From Hypsibius dujardini (taxonomy: Eukaryota; Tardigrada; Eutardigrada; Parachela; Hypsibiidae), in contig LRSR01002703.1 of assembly GCA_001579985.1 (NCBI GenBank), positions 1 to 33,530 of the forward strand: 33,530 bases of DNA. The letters run 5' to 3'. The notes beneath the pieces are model-generated. The model was given only the letters and a program-made list of their open reading frames with translations. It was not told the origin of the DNA and did not search any database. Every line of letters begins with the position of its first letter. The stretch's first letter is position 1. Below, piece by piece: positions 1 through 10,789 of this stretch. Both the position numbers and the translations under genes were made by a program.

Positions 1-7
1 GACAGAC

Positions 8-46
<39 letters not shown>

Positions 47-99
47 GAGACAGAGAGACAGAGAGACAGAGAGACAGACAGACAGACAGAGAGACAGAG

Positions 100-134
<35 letters not shown>

Positions 135-183
135 GAGACAGACAGACACACAGAGAGACACACAGAGAGACACACAGACAGCA
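1..183. repeat. GACA/GAGA microsatellite in the third GMC intron
   Basis: Nearly uninterrupted GACA units with interspersed GAGA and CACA variants. It lies just downstream of the donor of GMC exon three, so in the sense of the gene it reads as TGTC/TCTG. Its left end is cut by the window. Confidence 0.95.
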
Positions 184-207
184 ATGACAGATAACACTGC
201 CTCGCAC

Positions 208-938
208 CGGTTTTCAACAAGTCGTCGTTTTGATTATTTTCAGCTCGGATAAAATAAGGCAGTACTTCCTTCCAGTTCCACCCGTCGGCTCCCTCTCTGG
301 ACCATATGTTATAGTCCTCGCGGTTGCCACGAATGTAAAGGAGATGGTTGATGGAGCTGGTGCCGCCCATCACGCGACCAGCTGACATCAAGTTTCGCTG
401 CATCAGCATGAAACAAAAAGGGCACTTGTCAGGTTTCACGCGCACTTAGTCATACAAGAATGGTCCGCGTGCTCGTGGTCAAGGCCGTTTGCACGTAAGC
501 AGGTCCACCCCGCCGCATTTACCCGGCCGTTCAAACCAGCACCGCTGTGGGTTTGCGGTACCGTGGTGAAGTTCCAGTCGAGAAATGTTGCCTGTGGATC
601 CGCGATTTGAACCATGGGAAATGTGTGGGAAAACATCTCGTCCGGTCCAGCCTCCAGTAATAGGATGCGCCATTGTTTGTGCTCCGCTAGTCGGCTCGCC
701 ACGACGCAGCCGGTGGTCCCGGCACCCACTGCAAAAAGTAGGCAACTAATGAGAGAGAATATAATGAAGAGATAAATTTATGTATAATTTTTCGTATTTT
801 TGTTGATCTTACATCTATCTATGTATCGGTCTGGCTGGCTGGCAGTCTGTCTGTTTATCAGTTAGTCTGTCTGTCTGTCTATTTGTCTATCTATCAGTTA
901 GTCTGTCAGTCTGTTTGTTTGTCTGTCTATATCAGTTA

Positions 939-973
<35 letters not shown>

Positions 974-2073
974 TTCTGTCTTTCTGTCTCTCTATCTGTC
1001 TGTCTGTCTGCTTGTCCGGCTGCCTTCGTGCCTGCTTGCAATGTCTGATTGACTGTCTACCTGCCATCTGTGCGCTGTCTCGAAAGTCACCATAATCTAA
1101 CCCTCACTATTTATGCTCCTGCTCTCTGTTACTGAAGTCTTATTAGCGACTTCAGAAAAGCGACCGATTGTCCACTCTGCGGGATTGTTCACGGCAATGT
1201 AACATACACTTTCTCCACACACTCTCACTCTTGGAACCAGTTCACGGTGAGTGAAACCCTGCTGGATTTCGGTGTCATGGTCATCAAATTCAAGACCGAC
1301 ACAGTCACCGAGCAGGTTTCATTTCCGCCCCCCTGAATGGCTTTATACAGACAGATTCAATCAGTTAACTGCACAGTATAAATCTAATAAAAAAGACTTG
1401 CGTAATACTATCTTACTGCACGTTACAAGTTACAACTCTTCTACTCTTATAGTTGCCAGTGTACGCTGTACAGTATGTATTTACTATGAAGTACAAGGTG
1501 TGTGACACCGTCTGAAATTGAATGTTCTTTCATGGGGCTGTCTCATCATGCATCTTTACGCATATTCATGGTTTGCAGGCTGCACACACGCAGTCAGACC
1601 GAACACCATGTACGAATCATGTACTGTAAGAATATTATTACAGGATTATTGATAAACGGAGCCGGATGCCATGACATAAAAATCATCTGAACTGCATGAC
1701 CAAAAAAAATAAGAAATTCGATTTACGGAACAGCATTACGTACAGTATATAAATATCATATATATTTATACATAAATAGCCCCTACAATACACCGAAATG
1801 ACCACATTCCGCAAGGACACAGGAATCAATCAAACGACTTCTAAATTTGAATTTACCGTTTTATTAACTTTTTATTTTTATTTTTTCATTAGTAAAAAGC
1901 TCTTTGTGGGACTTACCGACGATGAAATCGTACGAATCCGTGGTCCCATTGCCAGCGATAAATTGTCCCGCCGACTGGCTGGGCGCTCGCAGCTGCGAGC
2001 CCCAATAGGTGATGCGTGCGGCGAAGAGCGCCGCCACGCCGAGGACCGCTTGCATCGGCAGTCCGGTAAACAT
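208..2073 (-). CDS. GMC-family FAD oxidoreductase, first three coding exons (gene truncated by the left window edge)
   Basis: Coding exons read on the minus strand are 2073-1917, 728-523 and 397-208; intron phases 1 and 0 join perfectly. The first exon starts at an ATG and gives a hydrophobic N-terminal segment (about residues 5-20) that looks like a signal peptide or anchor, followed by DSYDFIV. Exon two continues with the FAD-binding Rossmann motif VGAGTTGC...LLLEAG, then DWNFTTVPQ. Exon three carries the GMC signature [19 protein letters not shown] and then [13 protein letters not shown] enzymes (glucose/choline dehydrogenase type) oxidise alcohols with bound FAD. About 184 residues are visible of a usual 550-620; the catalytic His region lies outside the window. 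The exon-three donor (GTGCGA at 207-202) leads into a GACA microsatellite. The substrate cannot be assigned. Family call very secure; the exact start (the upstream frame is open to a TTG) is less so. Confidence 0.9.
825..1028. repeat. TCTG microsatellite in the first GMC intron
   Basis: Imperfect (TCTG)n with TCTA, TTTG and CTTG variants. It lies in the 1.2 kb intron between GMC exons one and two; in the sense of that gene it reads as CAGA, complementary to the tract in the third intron of the same gene. Long translated frames here are repeat artefacts rich in Cys-Leu-Ser. Confidence 0.95.
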
Positions 2074-3804
2074 GATTTTCCGCAAAAGCAAAAAAGTTAT
2101 CCTGGAAGCACTCAACCGCCCTCCCTTCTGACGACTGTGCTCAAGATTCCGAGACTGTGCTCAAGAGTCGAAGACTGTGGTCAGCAGGACCGCCGCGACA
2201 TTATACGGTAATAATGCATATATGGCGTTGTGGAATGTTAAAGGGAAATGATTTACGCCCGTGTGTAGCTAGACAAAGCACCACACACACAGACACACAC
2301 ACAGACACACACACACAGACACACACACACCTTCCCGACCGACAATGAGAGTGGTGTGTTGAGGGTGAGTATAAGGAGACCACAAAGAAACTATGTAGGC
2401 TACAACTTGCCGGGCAAAATGGATTGTCTGGGGCTGTGTCTGGGTGAAGAGTATCCCTGGATGGATGGATGGATGGATGGATGGATGGATGTCCCTTTGA
2501 CGATCGTAATAATTCCGTCGCAATAATTCCGTCGTCCGTCTTTTCACATCATTTATATATGCCAGGCAGTGGTGGTGGCGGTTCAGTGGAGTGTGTAGCA
2601 TAAGCATTGTTATACTCTGTAGTAGAGGTGCAGCCGGAGAAAGTATCTGTAATTATACGTACTTTACTTTCACTCTCGCGGTTGCAACAACTCGTCGATC
2701 GCTATTGGCCTCACGTAGCACGTTGGGGGCAGGTCCCAATCGTCTCTCGCTGAGAGGTCGCAAGATCTTGGACAATTTTTTTAGTTTTTTTTTCCGCTTA
2801 GTTTTATAACACATACATATTTATTATTTTATTATTTTATTATTTATTAATTAATTCCATATTCTTCCTGTTACAGTAATAAACTGAAAAACAAATATTT
2901 GAGCTAGCAACTATTAACGTAGCCAAGGGATTGATTTGATTAATTGATTTGAGCACCCTTCCTACACTTCGTATGTACAGATTGCATGTTAAAGATTTGC
3001 GTTTACTGTAATATTGCTCTTGTGCACTCTGTTGCAATTGTAATGGCTTAGTAATACCGCTAAATTGACTATGTTTTTTTGGAGTGCCATTTCTGATGAA
3101 GAGTTAGCTCCAATTAATGTCCTCACAAAGCTGAAATTGATCCTTGGGAAAACCGAATGTAAAATTGTAGTATGATTAATAAAATTATTGTATTTTAGGT
3201 TATATTATGTACTACATTATAATATAATAGAATATGTTATAATAATAATAAATTATTATTATTTTTATTATTATTGTACTATTTTCTACAGAAGGTACGA
3301 TACTGTACCGGCGGTACGCATTCTAGCAGTATGGGGTGTCATTGGTTTGAGCAGGAAACGTGATTAATTAGCCGTATGCCCGTGGGAATATGATGGACCA
3401 ACGCGACGGCAACACTTCATTGGCACTATACCAGATAGAGGGCGTTTCTGTGTGGGACACTGAATTCCACGAGCAACCTTGACCGTTAAACGCGCATTGC
3501 TTTTTTAGGCCGTTACATAGTTGCACGTAACTTTTTCTACAGCTGGCCACATAATGATGTCTTTATCTTATCGTCATCTCAAGACTTGCGAGCGAGTCTT
3601 CTCCCACCAAAGCATGCTGTGGACACTGGAAACGAAAGAAAGGCGATTGCGTTATGAGTTACGACCTTCCGGCTTGTCCACTCTCCAAGTGATGAGGTGT
3701 CTATGGCATGACAGCTATCTGTTTGTCTATTCGAATTCTGTCTACTTTTTTGCCTGTTTGTGTGTCTGCTTGGCTCTCTGTCAGTATTTGGGTTTGTATG
3801 TCTG

Positions 3805-3868
<64 letters not shown>

Positions 3869-4073
3869 TTTGTCTGTCTTTTTGACTGCCTATCTGCCAG
3901 TTTGTTTGTCTATCGATCTATCTCAAGCTGTCGCAGTGACGGTGTTGCTGTTTGGCTGTCGGTCGTGTTGCTTGTCTGCATGCTAGTTTGTTTGCCTGCC
4001 TGCCTGCCTGCCTGCCTGCCTACTTGAATTCCACTGCGCTCAAGTCATGACATTCTTAGAGCATTTATATCTG
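2074..4073. other. Spacer upstream of the GMC gene: repeats, AT-rich DNA, no secure gene
   Basis: Contains a CA-rich run (2281-2330), a GGAT run (2456-2489), a long AT-rich stretch with TTATTA/AATAAT runs (about 2810-3290) and a TCTG microsatellite (3793-3890) ending in CCTG units (3996-4019). The minus strand has a good acceptor at 3636-3635 (TTTCTTTCGTTTCCAG) followed by a short open stretch, and the plus strand is open through the same place, but I could not join either to other exons. The GMC promoter presumably lies near 2074-2300. Confidence 0.6.
3793..4020. repeat. TCTG microsatellite passing into CCTG units
   Basis: Runs of TCTG with TTTG interruptions from about 3805 to 3890, then five CCTG-type units at 3996-4020. 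The 168-codon plus frame spanning it (3521-4027) is mostly repeat-encoded. Confidence 0.9.
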
Positions 4074-4657
4074 TCAGTTTTCTTTGATGCAGAGTTTCTG
4101 CATCTCGTCTACGAACAGCTGCTGCACTTGGCCTCCCTCGTCGATCAACTGCCGACTGGAAGTAGTTATTTATCAATATTATGATGTTAAAAATGTGTCA
4201 CCTTTCGTAAGTATGAGTAGCATTCCATTCACTTTGGTACTGTTCATTGGAAACCTCGGCGTGAACTGATTTCTACCTTGGCCCGGCCCCAATTAGATCA
4301 GAAACTTCGAATCAGACACCTTAAATCTCGGAACTTGGCATCACCACAGCCTCGACGGATCGACACCCATCGCGATACATAACGGAGGTGTCAAAGAAGA
4401 TGAGCACCCCACGTAGACCTCGTCAAGAGGTAAACAGGTTTTACTGTTACAAATTTGTCCGCTGCGGTATTGTTGTCTACCGTCAGCTGTTTCGTGGAAG
4501 GCATCAGCTCTCAGACATATAAAAGGGGCAAAAGACGTCAACGAACAGTAGTATTAACAAAACCGCTTTCCTTTTGAGCCAGCCGTGGTGGCAACAGGAA
4601 TGGGCACAGCAGTGAGAGATACGGCGGCAGTTCTAACTGGGTCAAACTCAAAAATGC
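4074..4657 (-). CDS. Possible small minus-strand gene, last three exons (unrecognised)
   Basis: Three segments join on the minus strand with matching phases: 4657-4564 (after acceptor TTTCCCACAG), 4461-4345 (after TACCGCAG, donor GTGATG) and 4155-4074 (after CTACTTCCAG), ending in TGA. The joined frame contains GIFEFDPVRTAAVSL, then CLPLDEVYVG, and ends LFVDEMQKLCIKEN. The last exon reads like real protein and has a good acceptor. Against it: one donor (GTTTTG at 4563) is weak, the middle acceptor is poor, parts of the plus strand are also open here, and I recognise no family. A 5' exon might end at the GTGACT donor near 4840. It would lie tail-to-head behind the MDM1-like gene. Treat as a hypothesis. 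Confidence 0.3.
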
Positions 4658-4694
4658 CTGTGGGAAATCTTGTCCGAGAAATCAGTGAGAGCAA

Positions 4695-4735
4695 GGAGGG
4701 AGAGAGAGAGAGAGAGACCAAGAGAGAAAGAGATA
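4695..4735. repeat. GA-rich simple repeat
   Basis: GAGAGA-rich stretch with AAGAGA interruptions, between the doubtful gene at 4074-4657 and the 3' end of the MDM1-like gene. Minus-strand frames through it are low-complexity Ser-Leu artefacts. Confidence 0.8.
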
Positions 4736-4968
4736 ATTGACGGGTTGATTGTTGTGCGAGTGTGTGACCCGGCAAAAGTTGTCCATCACTTCGCGCAGGT
4801 GGTATGGGAAAAACTGCCCTTGAAAAGAGTAGTCACCCACCACCACCGCCGACGAAGCCGCCGACACCGTCTTAAGACGTGATAATATCCGGAACCGAGA
4901 TTGATTCTTCTGTCTGGCAAACAAACAGGTCGGCAAAAAAATCACAACAGCGAGCTTCCGTCGACGGA

Positions 4969-7900
4969 CTAAAGGTCGATCCACGCCGAATAGCGATCTT
5001 TGGACTGCACGTTTCTTCCGCCTCCGGTCGGTGTTTGCACGATTTTCGTCACGTTTTTTACGAAATCGGAAGCGCGCAGGGTCTGGGAGAGGGGCTTGCG
5101 TTCCGGCGGGGGCAGGTCCCATGCTTCACTAGCCTTTGTACTTCCTGAAATATCACAAGACAAACCTCTCGGTATTTCTCACAGAGGCTTCAATAAACAA
5201 CTGTCACGCATTCCACAGCCCGTATTGCCCCGACGCTCTATCTGCTTGTCTGTGTGCCTATCTGTCTGTCTGCCCGTTTGTGAGTTGATCCGCCTGTCTG
5301 CCGGCCTCTCTGTCTGTCTATCTGTCTGTCTGTCTATCCGTCAGTCTGACTGTCTGTCTGCCGGCGGCCTTCCCGACAAAGGCAGCCTTCCAATTCCAAT
5401 CATTTCCAGGCCGACGGAGCGACCACGTAAACGGGACAGGCATTATGCCAATATGCACAGCCCCAACCGATTCTAACGAGTAACTAACCATTAGTAACGC
5501 CAGCGGCCAAGACATTGCGTTTCGGTGGAGAGATGGTGAAAGCGGATCCAGGTGGGAAATGTCCACCGGCTCTTTCCCCACCGCCGCTACCACCACTTGT
5601 TTGAGCTAAAAAACACAAAACCAATGCTTGCCGTAGAGCAACGTAAATTCTACGCTTAGTGATGCGGAAAAAGTGGCAGTAGAGACTGAGAGGCACTTTC
5701 ACTGCAGCGCGTCATACTTATACAACGAGGACCCGGAACCGCACCTTCTTTCGTGGCGAGCCGATTTTCCTTGTCTTCGAAGCTCCCACCGAGAAAGCGG
5801 TTGGCCTTGTTTGGTGGTGGTGGTGGTTTTTGTGTTGACGATAATGTCGCAACATAACCCGCGGAGTTCCTGTCGCTAGCTCGAAGCTCACTAGCGTTAT
5901 GCATGGTGCGGGTGACCGGTAGCGGTTGGGTGGCGGACAGTGCACGAACATGCCGAGAGGCGGCACTTCCGATGGCACCAGCTTCCGCGATCGTCATGGA
6001 GCTCCTTGGTCGGCGCTAGAAGAATCAACTAAATGTAATAGTTCAATAGCCTCAAAGAAAAGCAAAACGTTAGGCAGACAAACATACCGATAGTCCGATA
6101 TATAAACAGACAAACAGACAGTCAGACAAACATAGGGATAGACAGACAGATAGACGGACAGATAGACGGACAGATGTCCAGACAGATATCCAAACAGATA
6201 TCCAGACAGATATCCAGACAGACAGGCAGACAGAAAGACAGGCAGACAGAAAGACAGGCAGACAGACCGACAGACAGACCGACAGACAGACCGACCGACC
6301 GACAGACAGACAGACAGACAGACAAATAGATAGACAGGCAGACAGGCTGAAAAGCAGACAGGCGCAGACAGTCTGAGAATCGACCTTAAAGAGAGAAACA
6401 TCGAAGGTCAAGACGGGATGGAAAATCGTCACTCAAGTCAAACACCAAGTACGGTAATCAGCCCAGTCAACAAACAAGTTCAACAATCAATCCAGCAAAC
6501 TTCAAAGACTTTTCTTTGATGAGTAAAGGTTTCTTACGTCACGTGCAGGTGGAACTGAGTGGTACGTAGATCCGTGAGTATTGTAGTCGCTAAGTAGGGA
6601 CCGCATCGAGGCACTTCGCGGCACGGATGAAGTGGGCGGCGCGGCATCCTTCGCGTCAAAATACTTGGCTTTACGGAGAATTTCAAGGCGTGTCGATTCG
6701 TGCTTTTGTTTGCCTTGGTAGTCAACTTCAGTATCCGTGGCATAATCCCCTGAAACATAGATAACCATGATTCATTCACCTTCCATAGCCACACACAACA
6801 TACTCCGATTGTGAATTTCCCGTTCACAAACCACCACTTCACCACTGACAAAAAAGGCCTTACCTCGGCCATTCCGGAATTCGTAAAGTAGGCGGCTTTC
6901 CGTATTGTTTTCGTGGTTGTTGGATTTTGGGTGTGGTGATGTCTGAGTGGCCCTAGACACGGAGGTCGCCGGCTGCCAGAAGGGCCCGACCTTGGGCTGT
7001 TCGCCGGTTTGAACAGCGGTTGACGAGAGGTCTGCGGAGTAGACAAAGAGTGAAGAAATTTGCTGATTTCAGTGACAATAATAAACACGGAAGTCCTTAC
7101 GTCTTTCGGCAAGTCCGTTGGCCCCGGCCACTTCACTCATCACAAGATTCTGACGCGTGAGGCCTGGGGCAGGGCGATGATTCGGCAACGCATAGTCCGA
7201 GTTGACCGCAGACGTTACGACATGCCTGGATGAAATAAAAATACAAAGGGTGCTTGCTGGCGCAAATCTGGAAGTCACGTTGACTGGCATGCGACTCCAA
7301 TTAAGAAGTAATACTTAATTACTTATACTCGTATCGCACCGGAGGCCATCCGAAAGGATGTGCCACAAGAGTATGCGTGAATCTGTGTCCGTCTATAGCT
7401 TCTCACGAAACATCCCTGCCTGTCTGTCTGCACATGTGTAAGTGTGAATGTGTGTCTGTCTGTAGATCTGCTTGTCTGTCTGTCTGTCTATCTGCCTGCC
7501 TGTCCGTCTGCCTGTCTGTCGGCCTGTCTGTCGGCCTACCTGGCTCTGTCTCTTTCCATCTGTCTTGTCTGTTTGTTTGTTTGTCTGTCTTTTTCACTGT
7601 CTCTCTGTCGGTCTGTCTGTACGACTATCTGTTTGTGGATCTGCCTATTTTCTTGACTATATATGTATCTATCTGACTGTCCGCAAGCCCGTCGCTCCTA
7701 CTTTCACAGTCTATTGGTCTGTACTTCAAAACGACATCGATCAGTCAACGCGAATCTACTGACAAGCCACCCACAACGGTGTCCCAATCTAACAGCAAGC
7801 AGTACCAAAAGCTCCAGCCCAGAGTAAGGTTTACTCACGTTTCCGGCTGTTGTGATGAAAAACAGACATTTTCAGGCTCGTCTGCCGCCATCATTCGCAC

Positions 7901-9078
7901 GTTTACGGGAGGTTCCCAAAATTCGTTTGCCTTAGACGGTATCTGGAGGAGATGGGAACTGGAGAAATGATCACCGCGAGCTCGAGCCTTGTTCTGCAAT
8001 GCACGCTGGCGAATGTCCCGAAGTTCGCCGATCCACTCGCGTGGAGCGTCTTTAATCTGCCAGAAAAAATCGGCAAATGTTGGGGAAAACTTATTCAGTA
8101 TATTTCCCATTGCAGTTTGCTTGTCCACCAGTTCTTGCCTGGCCCATTTGCTAACCCAAACCGTCAAGTTATCCGTCGCGCTTTAATCTAGCTTACCGGT
8201 TTCCTAATGTGCCACGTTCCGTTGCTGAAATGGTACTTGTCAAACGGACGGAAGGATCGTTCATACTCTGACACGAACCTATGCGAAAAAAGAAGTAATT
8301 CTAAAAATCTTAATTCGCAACGCCAACTACACCACAGGTACGATTACTAACTGTTGCGGAAAATGAGATCCAGAACTGGAAGGGCGCGGCTGAAGAAGTG
8401 CGGTGGTCGATTCGGAGCTGGGCTTGCCGCTAGCACTGATGGGTCGAGGGGCTGGAAGAACAACACCATAGAACAATTTATTGAATAATGCTATTTTACA
8501 GGCTTTCACAAGCTTACGGTGTCGCATCACTACACAAGAATCACATTACAATCCTGACCAAGCCGCACCACACAACGACACTAGGCGTTCCAGCATCGAG
8601 CAATAGTTCATCCTTGCTTGATTGATTGATTGAACGGTGTGCGAAAGTCAAATTTTCGATTGGCTCATGGGCAATGTTGGTAATATTTACATAAGTGATG
8701 CAGCTCCAAAAATTCATAGAAATAAAAACTCTATCGAAGTGAAAGCCATCAAATTGCAAGTTAAAGATCTCGACCGAATGTTTGAATACTGAAAGTGCCA
8801 ATAAAGCGGTGAACACTCGCACCTATGAGCTGCTTGATTGATTGGTTGATAGACGGAAAATACGGCCAGAATCGCCTTGTCGATCGCTTGATTGATTGGT
8901 CTGCTGAGCCGGACTATACTTTTTCAACTTTTGAAAATTGCGCGGTGTGTTACCGCTTTTTTTAACGATGAATCCAAGGGAAAACTTTCGGGAGCTAGTG
9001 AGCTGAAGACAAACCTGTGAGCACGGTGGAGCGTCCTTCCATTTTGACAACTCGGGGAGAATGTGATGGCGGCTGCAT
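4969..9078 (-). CDS. MDM1: MDM1-like microtubule/centriole-associated protein, complete
   Basis: Ten coding exons on the minus strand: 9078-9015, 8451-8352, 8278-8197, 8056-7839, 7225-7101, 7031-6864, 6749-6538, 6015-5745, 5605-5489, 5144-4969. All junctions are GT-AG, phases match throughout, and the frame closes at TAG with 510 residues. Recognition rests on residues about 55-140: SEYERSFRPF, an aromatic stretch ending GTWHI, then REWIGELRDIRQRA and GDHFSSSHLLQI...FWEPP. This parallels the conserved block of vertebrate MDM1 (SEYRxxF, AWTH, WYAEVKELREKA, GTHFSRDHL). MDM1 proteins bind microtubules and restrain centriole duplication. The rest is Ser/Pro/Thr-rich and probably disordered. Only one SEY-type repeat is seen, whereas vertebrate MDM1 has several, so the N-terminal part looks shortened. 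An acceptor-like TTTTTCAG upstream of the ATG suggests a 5' UTR intron or trans-splice site. Confidence 0.8.
5229..5366. repeat. TCTG microsatellite in the last MDM1-like intron
   Basis: Imperfect TCTG units with GCCG interruptions between coding exons 9 and 10. In the sense of the gene it reads CAGA. Confidence 0.9.
6073..6372. repeat. CAGA microsatellite in an MDM1-like intron
   Basis: Long imperfect CAGA array between coding exons 7 and 8, with embedded 12-mers of the type GACAGATATCCA (about 6178-6220) and GACC units (6265-6300). In the sense of the gene it reads TCTG, so it is complementary to the tracts of the introns before exons 5 and 10. Confidence 0.95.
7415..7680. repeat. TCTG microsatellite in an MDM1-like intron
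   Basis: Imperfect TCTG units with CCTG and TTTG variants between coding exons 4 and 5. Sense orientation is CAGA. The overlapping plus frames rich in CLSVCLS are repeat artefacts. Confidence 0.95.
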
Positions 9079-9452
9079 GGCGCAGCGCAGGAGATTAACC
9101 TGAAAAACGACAACGCACTTCATCAGTGGGGCAGCTCAAATTAGGCGTTTACAAGGAAATAATAAAAATATACCTTCAGAAAATCGTGGAACGCACCAGA
9201 GTACCGGTGCAAACAGAAGGGCAACAATAATGCGAGCAGGAGCAGCACGTTTTGAGAAATAAAAAATCAATAAAAGTGACTGAGCAGTGAGGAGAGGATA
9301 TTCGCCAGGTGATGCTGAGAATCGTGGTTGTTAGAAACTGGGAATGGTGAAATTGAGGTGAGATCAATCAATTGGCATATTTGCCAGTTGCGATACATCA
9401 AATCAAACAATAAACTACGGATTCTAGATTTAGGATCCATGTCGCTGGGAAT

Positions 9453-9562
9453 ATGTTCTCCGCGGAGAATAAAATGTTCTCTTTGAGAATATAATGTTCG
9501 CCCTAAGATAAAAATGTTCGCGCTGAGAAGTGAGAGTGGCCTAAAGATGTTCTCGCTGAGAC
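9453..9562. promoter_or_regulatory. Phased array of imperfect palindromes in the MDM1-RPP14 divergent promoter region
   Basis: Five units begin ATGTTC at 9453, 9474, 9494, 9514 and 9547. The first contains the perfect palindrome TTCTCCGCGGAGAA; the second TTCTCTTTGAGAA; the fourth TTCGCGCTGAGAA. Spacing is 21, 20, 20 and 33 bases, close to two helical turns. The array sits between the start codons of two divergent genes, 375-485 bases from the MDM1-like ATG. The inverted TTC/GAA arrangement recalls sites for dimeric or trimeric factors such as heat-shock factor, but no binding is shown. Confidence 0.45.
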
Positions 9563-9799
9563 TCGCTCTTCTGTCATCTCTCTCTTCGGATTGAATGATT
9601 GTTTGAAGTTATTTACTGTGAACTGAAAACCGAATTTAATTTAGGGACTTTTATTTTTCGCATGTCCGTTATCATCGATTCATAAGTCGCGTCCCGCCCT
9701 CCCTTCCCTTGTTTTTGTTGACCAATGATCGTCATTCTTCATTCATGACGGGCGATATTGTGATTGCAAGTTTTCGAATGTAGGTTTCCTTCCTGCCCC

Positions 9800-10526
9800 A
9801 TGCATTTCTTTTCAGATCATCATTTACAGCTGTTAAAGTGCTGGCTGATTGCGAAGTACTTATTTGCTAGTACAGGAAAAGTCCTTTTATTTTGCGTACA
9901 TGACCGGCGCGTTTGAACACATTTGCCCCATAATGTCCCCAAAATGTCCCGAGACGGAATAAAAACGCGCCTGTGACGTACGCAAAAGATCAGGACTTCT
10001 ACTGTAATTACTAATTAGCATCGTGCTTCGTATTTCGTAATATTTCCCTTTTTTCAGCTGTTATTTCACTAATGCACCTTCCGCTCAATTGGATGCCTTC
10101 GCCGTAAAGTGCGCAATCGAGGCGAACATCGTGCAGCAGTTTGGAAAGGTAAGAATCGACCGCTGACGATCATACTCACTTTTAATCATCATTTTTTTGT
10201 TCTGCAAAATTAGTGCTTAATTAGTGCAAAATTAGTCCGCACTTCCAGTAAAGAGAATTCTAGCCATTTTTATTTTTAGTCAGGGGAAGGATTCCAATTT
10301 TCCATCGTGGACTTCTCCGAAGATAGCCAGACCGGCTTCCTCCAAGCTCTAAGGAAAGATCACCGGAAGATCCTGGCGTGTGCTGTTCTCATCAACGAAA
10401 TCGATTCTACTTCTTGTTGTATTCGTATTCTAAAGGTAGAGTTGAAGTAAACCGACTTGCCGGCTGTATGATTGGTAGAAAATTTGAAATCTGTTCGCAC
10501 TGAACTATTGTTTGGTAGCCTTTGTT

Positions 10527-10567
<41 letters not shown>

Positions 10568-10749
10568 TGATGTGGTGTCATTGATAGATGATGATTGATG
10601 ATTGAATGTGATATGATTGATTGATTGAATTTGTCGTTGCGAACTTGCTCGGAACTCAGAGACATTGTTCCATTTCTTCGCGATATCAGATCCGAAACCG
10701 TTTTTATCTTTGTCAGATCGGAAGCAGCGTCAAGGAGTTGTCAGTCTAG
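9800..10749 (+). CDS. RPP14: RNase P/MRP protein subunit RPP14 (POP5/RPP14 family), complete
   Basis: Four exons: 9800-9855, 10058-10148, 10280-10435, 10690-10749. All introns are GT-AG, phases match, and the product is 120 residues, close to the 124 of human RPP14. The layout follows the family: an N-terminal strand and helix (HLQLLKCWLIANCYF, then AQLDAFAVKCAIEANIVQQF), the segment FSIVDFSEDSQTGFLQAL matching the LDILTYEEKTLSAIL region, and the end CCIRILK...SSVKELSV matching CAFRVIQ...NSRELVL. In other animals the protein helps RNase P and MRP process pre-tRNA and pre-rRNA in the nucleus. The start ATG precedes an acceptor-like TTTCTTTTCAG, so an upstream first exon remains possible. For exon 4, acceptors at 10665 and 10717 are alternatives; 10689 gives the best family match. 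A RAMAC-like ORF follows 40 bases downstream. Confidence 0.75.
10524..10564. repeat. GATT tetranucleotide run in RPP14 intron 3
   Basis: About nine perfect GATT units with further scattered TTGATTGA copies to 10630. Short GATT runs recur through the window (8611-8633, 13324-13347, 21408-21424) and look like a genome-wide simple-repeat habit. Confidence 0.9.
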
Positions 10750-10789
10750 TTGCTTCTACTTCTTTCTTCCTCACCAATTTCCATTGAGA

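Noticed and set aside
1-183. Telomeric repeat at the window edge
   Set aside because: GACA/GAGA units match no telomere motif, and the tract lies in the intron of an identified gene.
1136-1336. Plus-strand open stretch reading [20 protein letters not shown], inside GMC intron 1
   Set aside because: It reads like protein and follows a fair acceptor, but it has no start codon, no recognisable family and no partner exons; 66 open codons can occur by chance.
3521-4027. 168-codon plus frame with a protein-like start (SYRHLKTCERVFSHQSMLW)
   Set aside because: More than half is TCTG repeat; the first part could not be joined in phase to neighbours, and the minus strand has a better acceptor in the same place.
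4786-4855. Minus-strand stretch GDYSFQGQFFPYHLREVMDN
   Set aside because: Convincing amino-acid pattern, but no proper donor follows it, and the phase-matching model for the neighbouring exons treats it as intron.
4969-5163. Separate short gene in the frame of MDM1 exon 10
   Set aside because: The acceptor at 5146-5145 and the phase join it to exon 9, so it is the C-terminus of the MDM1-like protein.
10625-10789. N-terminal extension of the RAMAC ORF to 10625
   Set aside because: This part overlaps RPP14 exon 4 in another frame, lacks family similarity and contains the pyrimidine tract; the ATG at 10790 fits the family length better.
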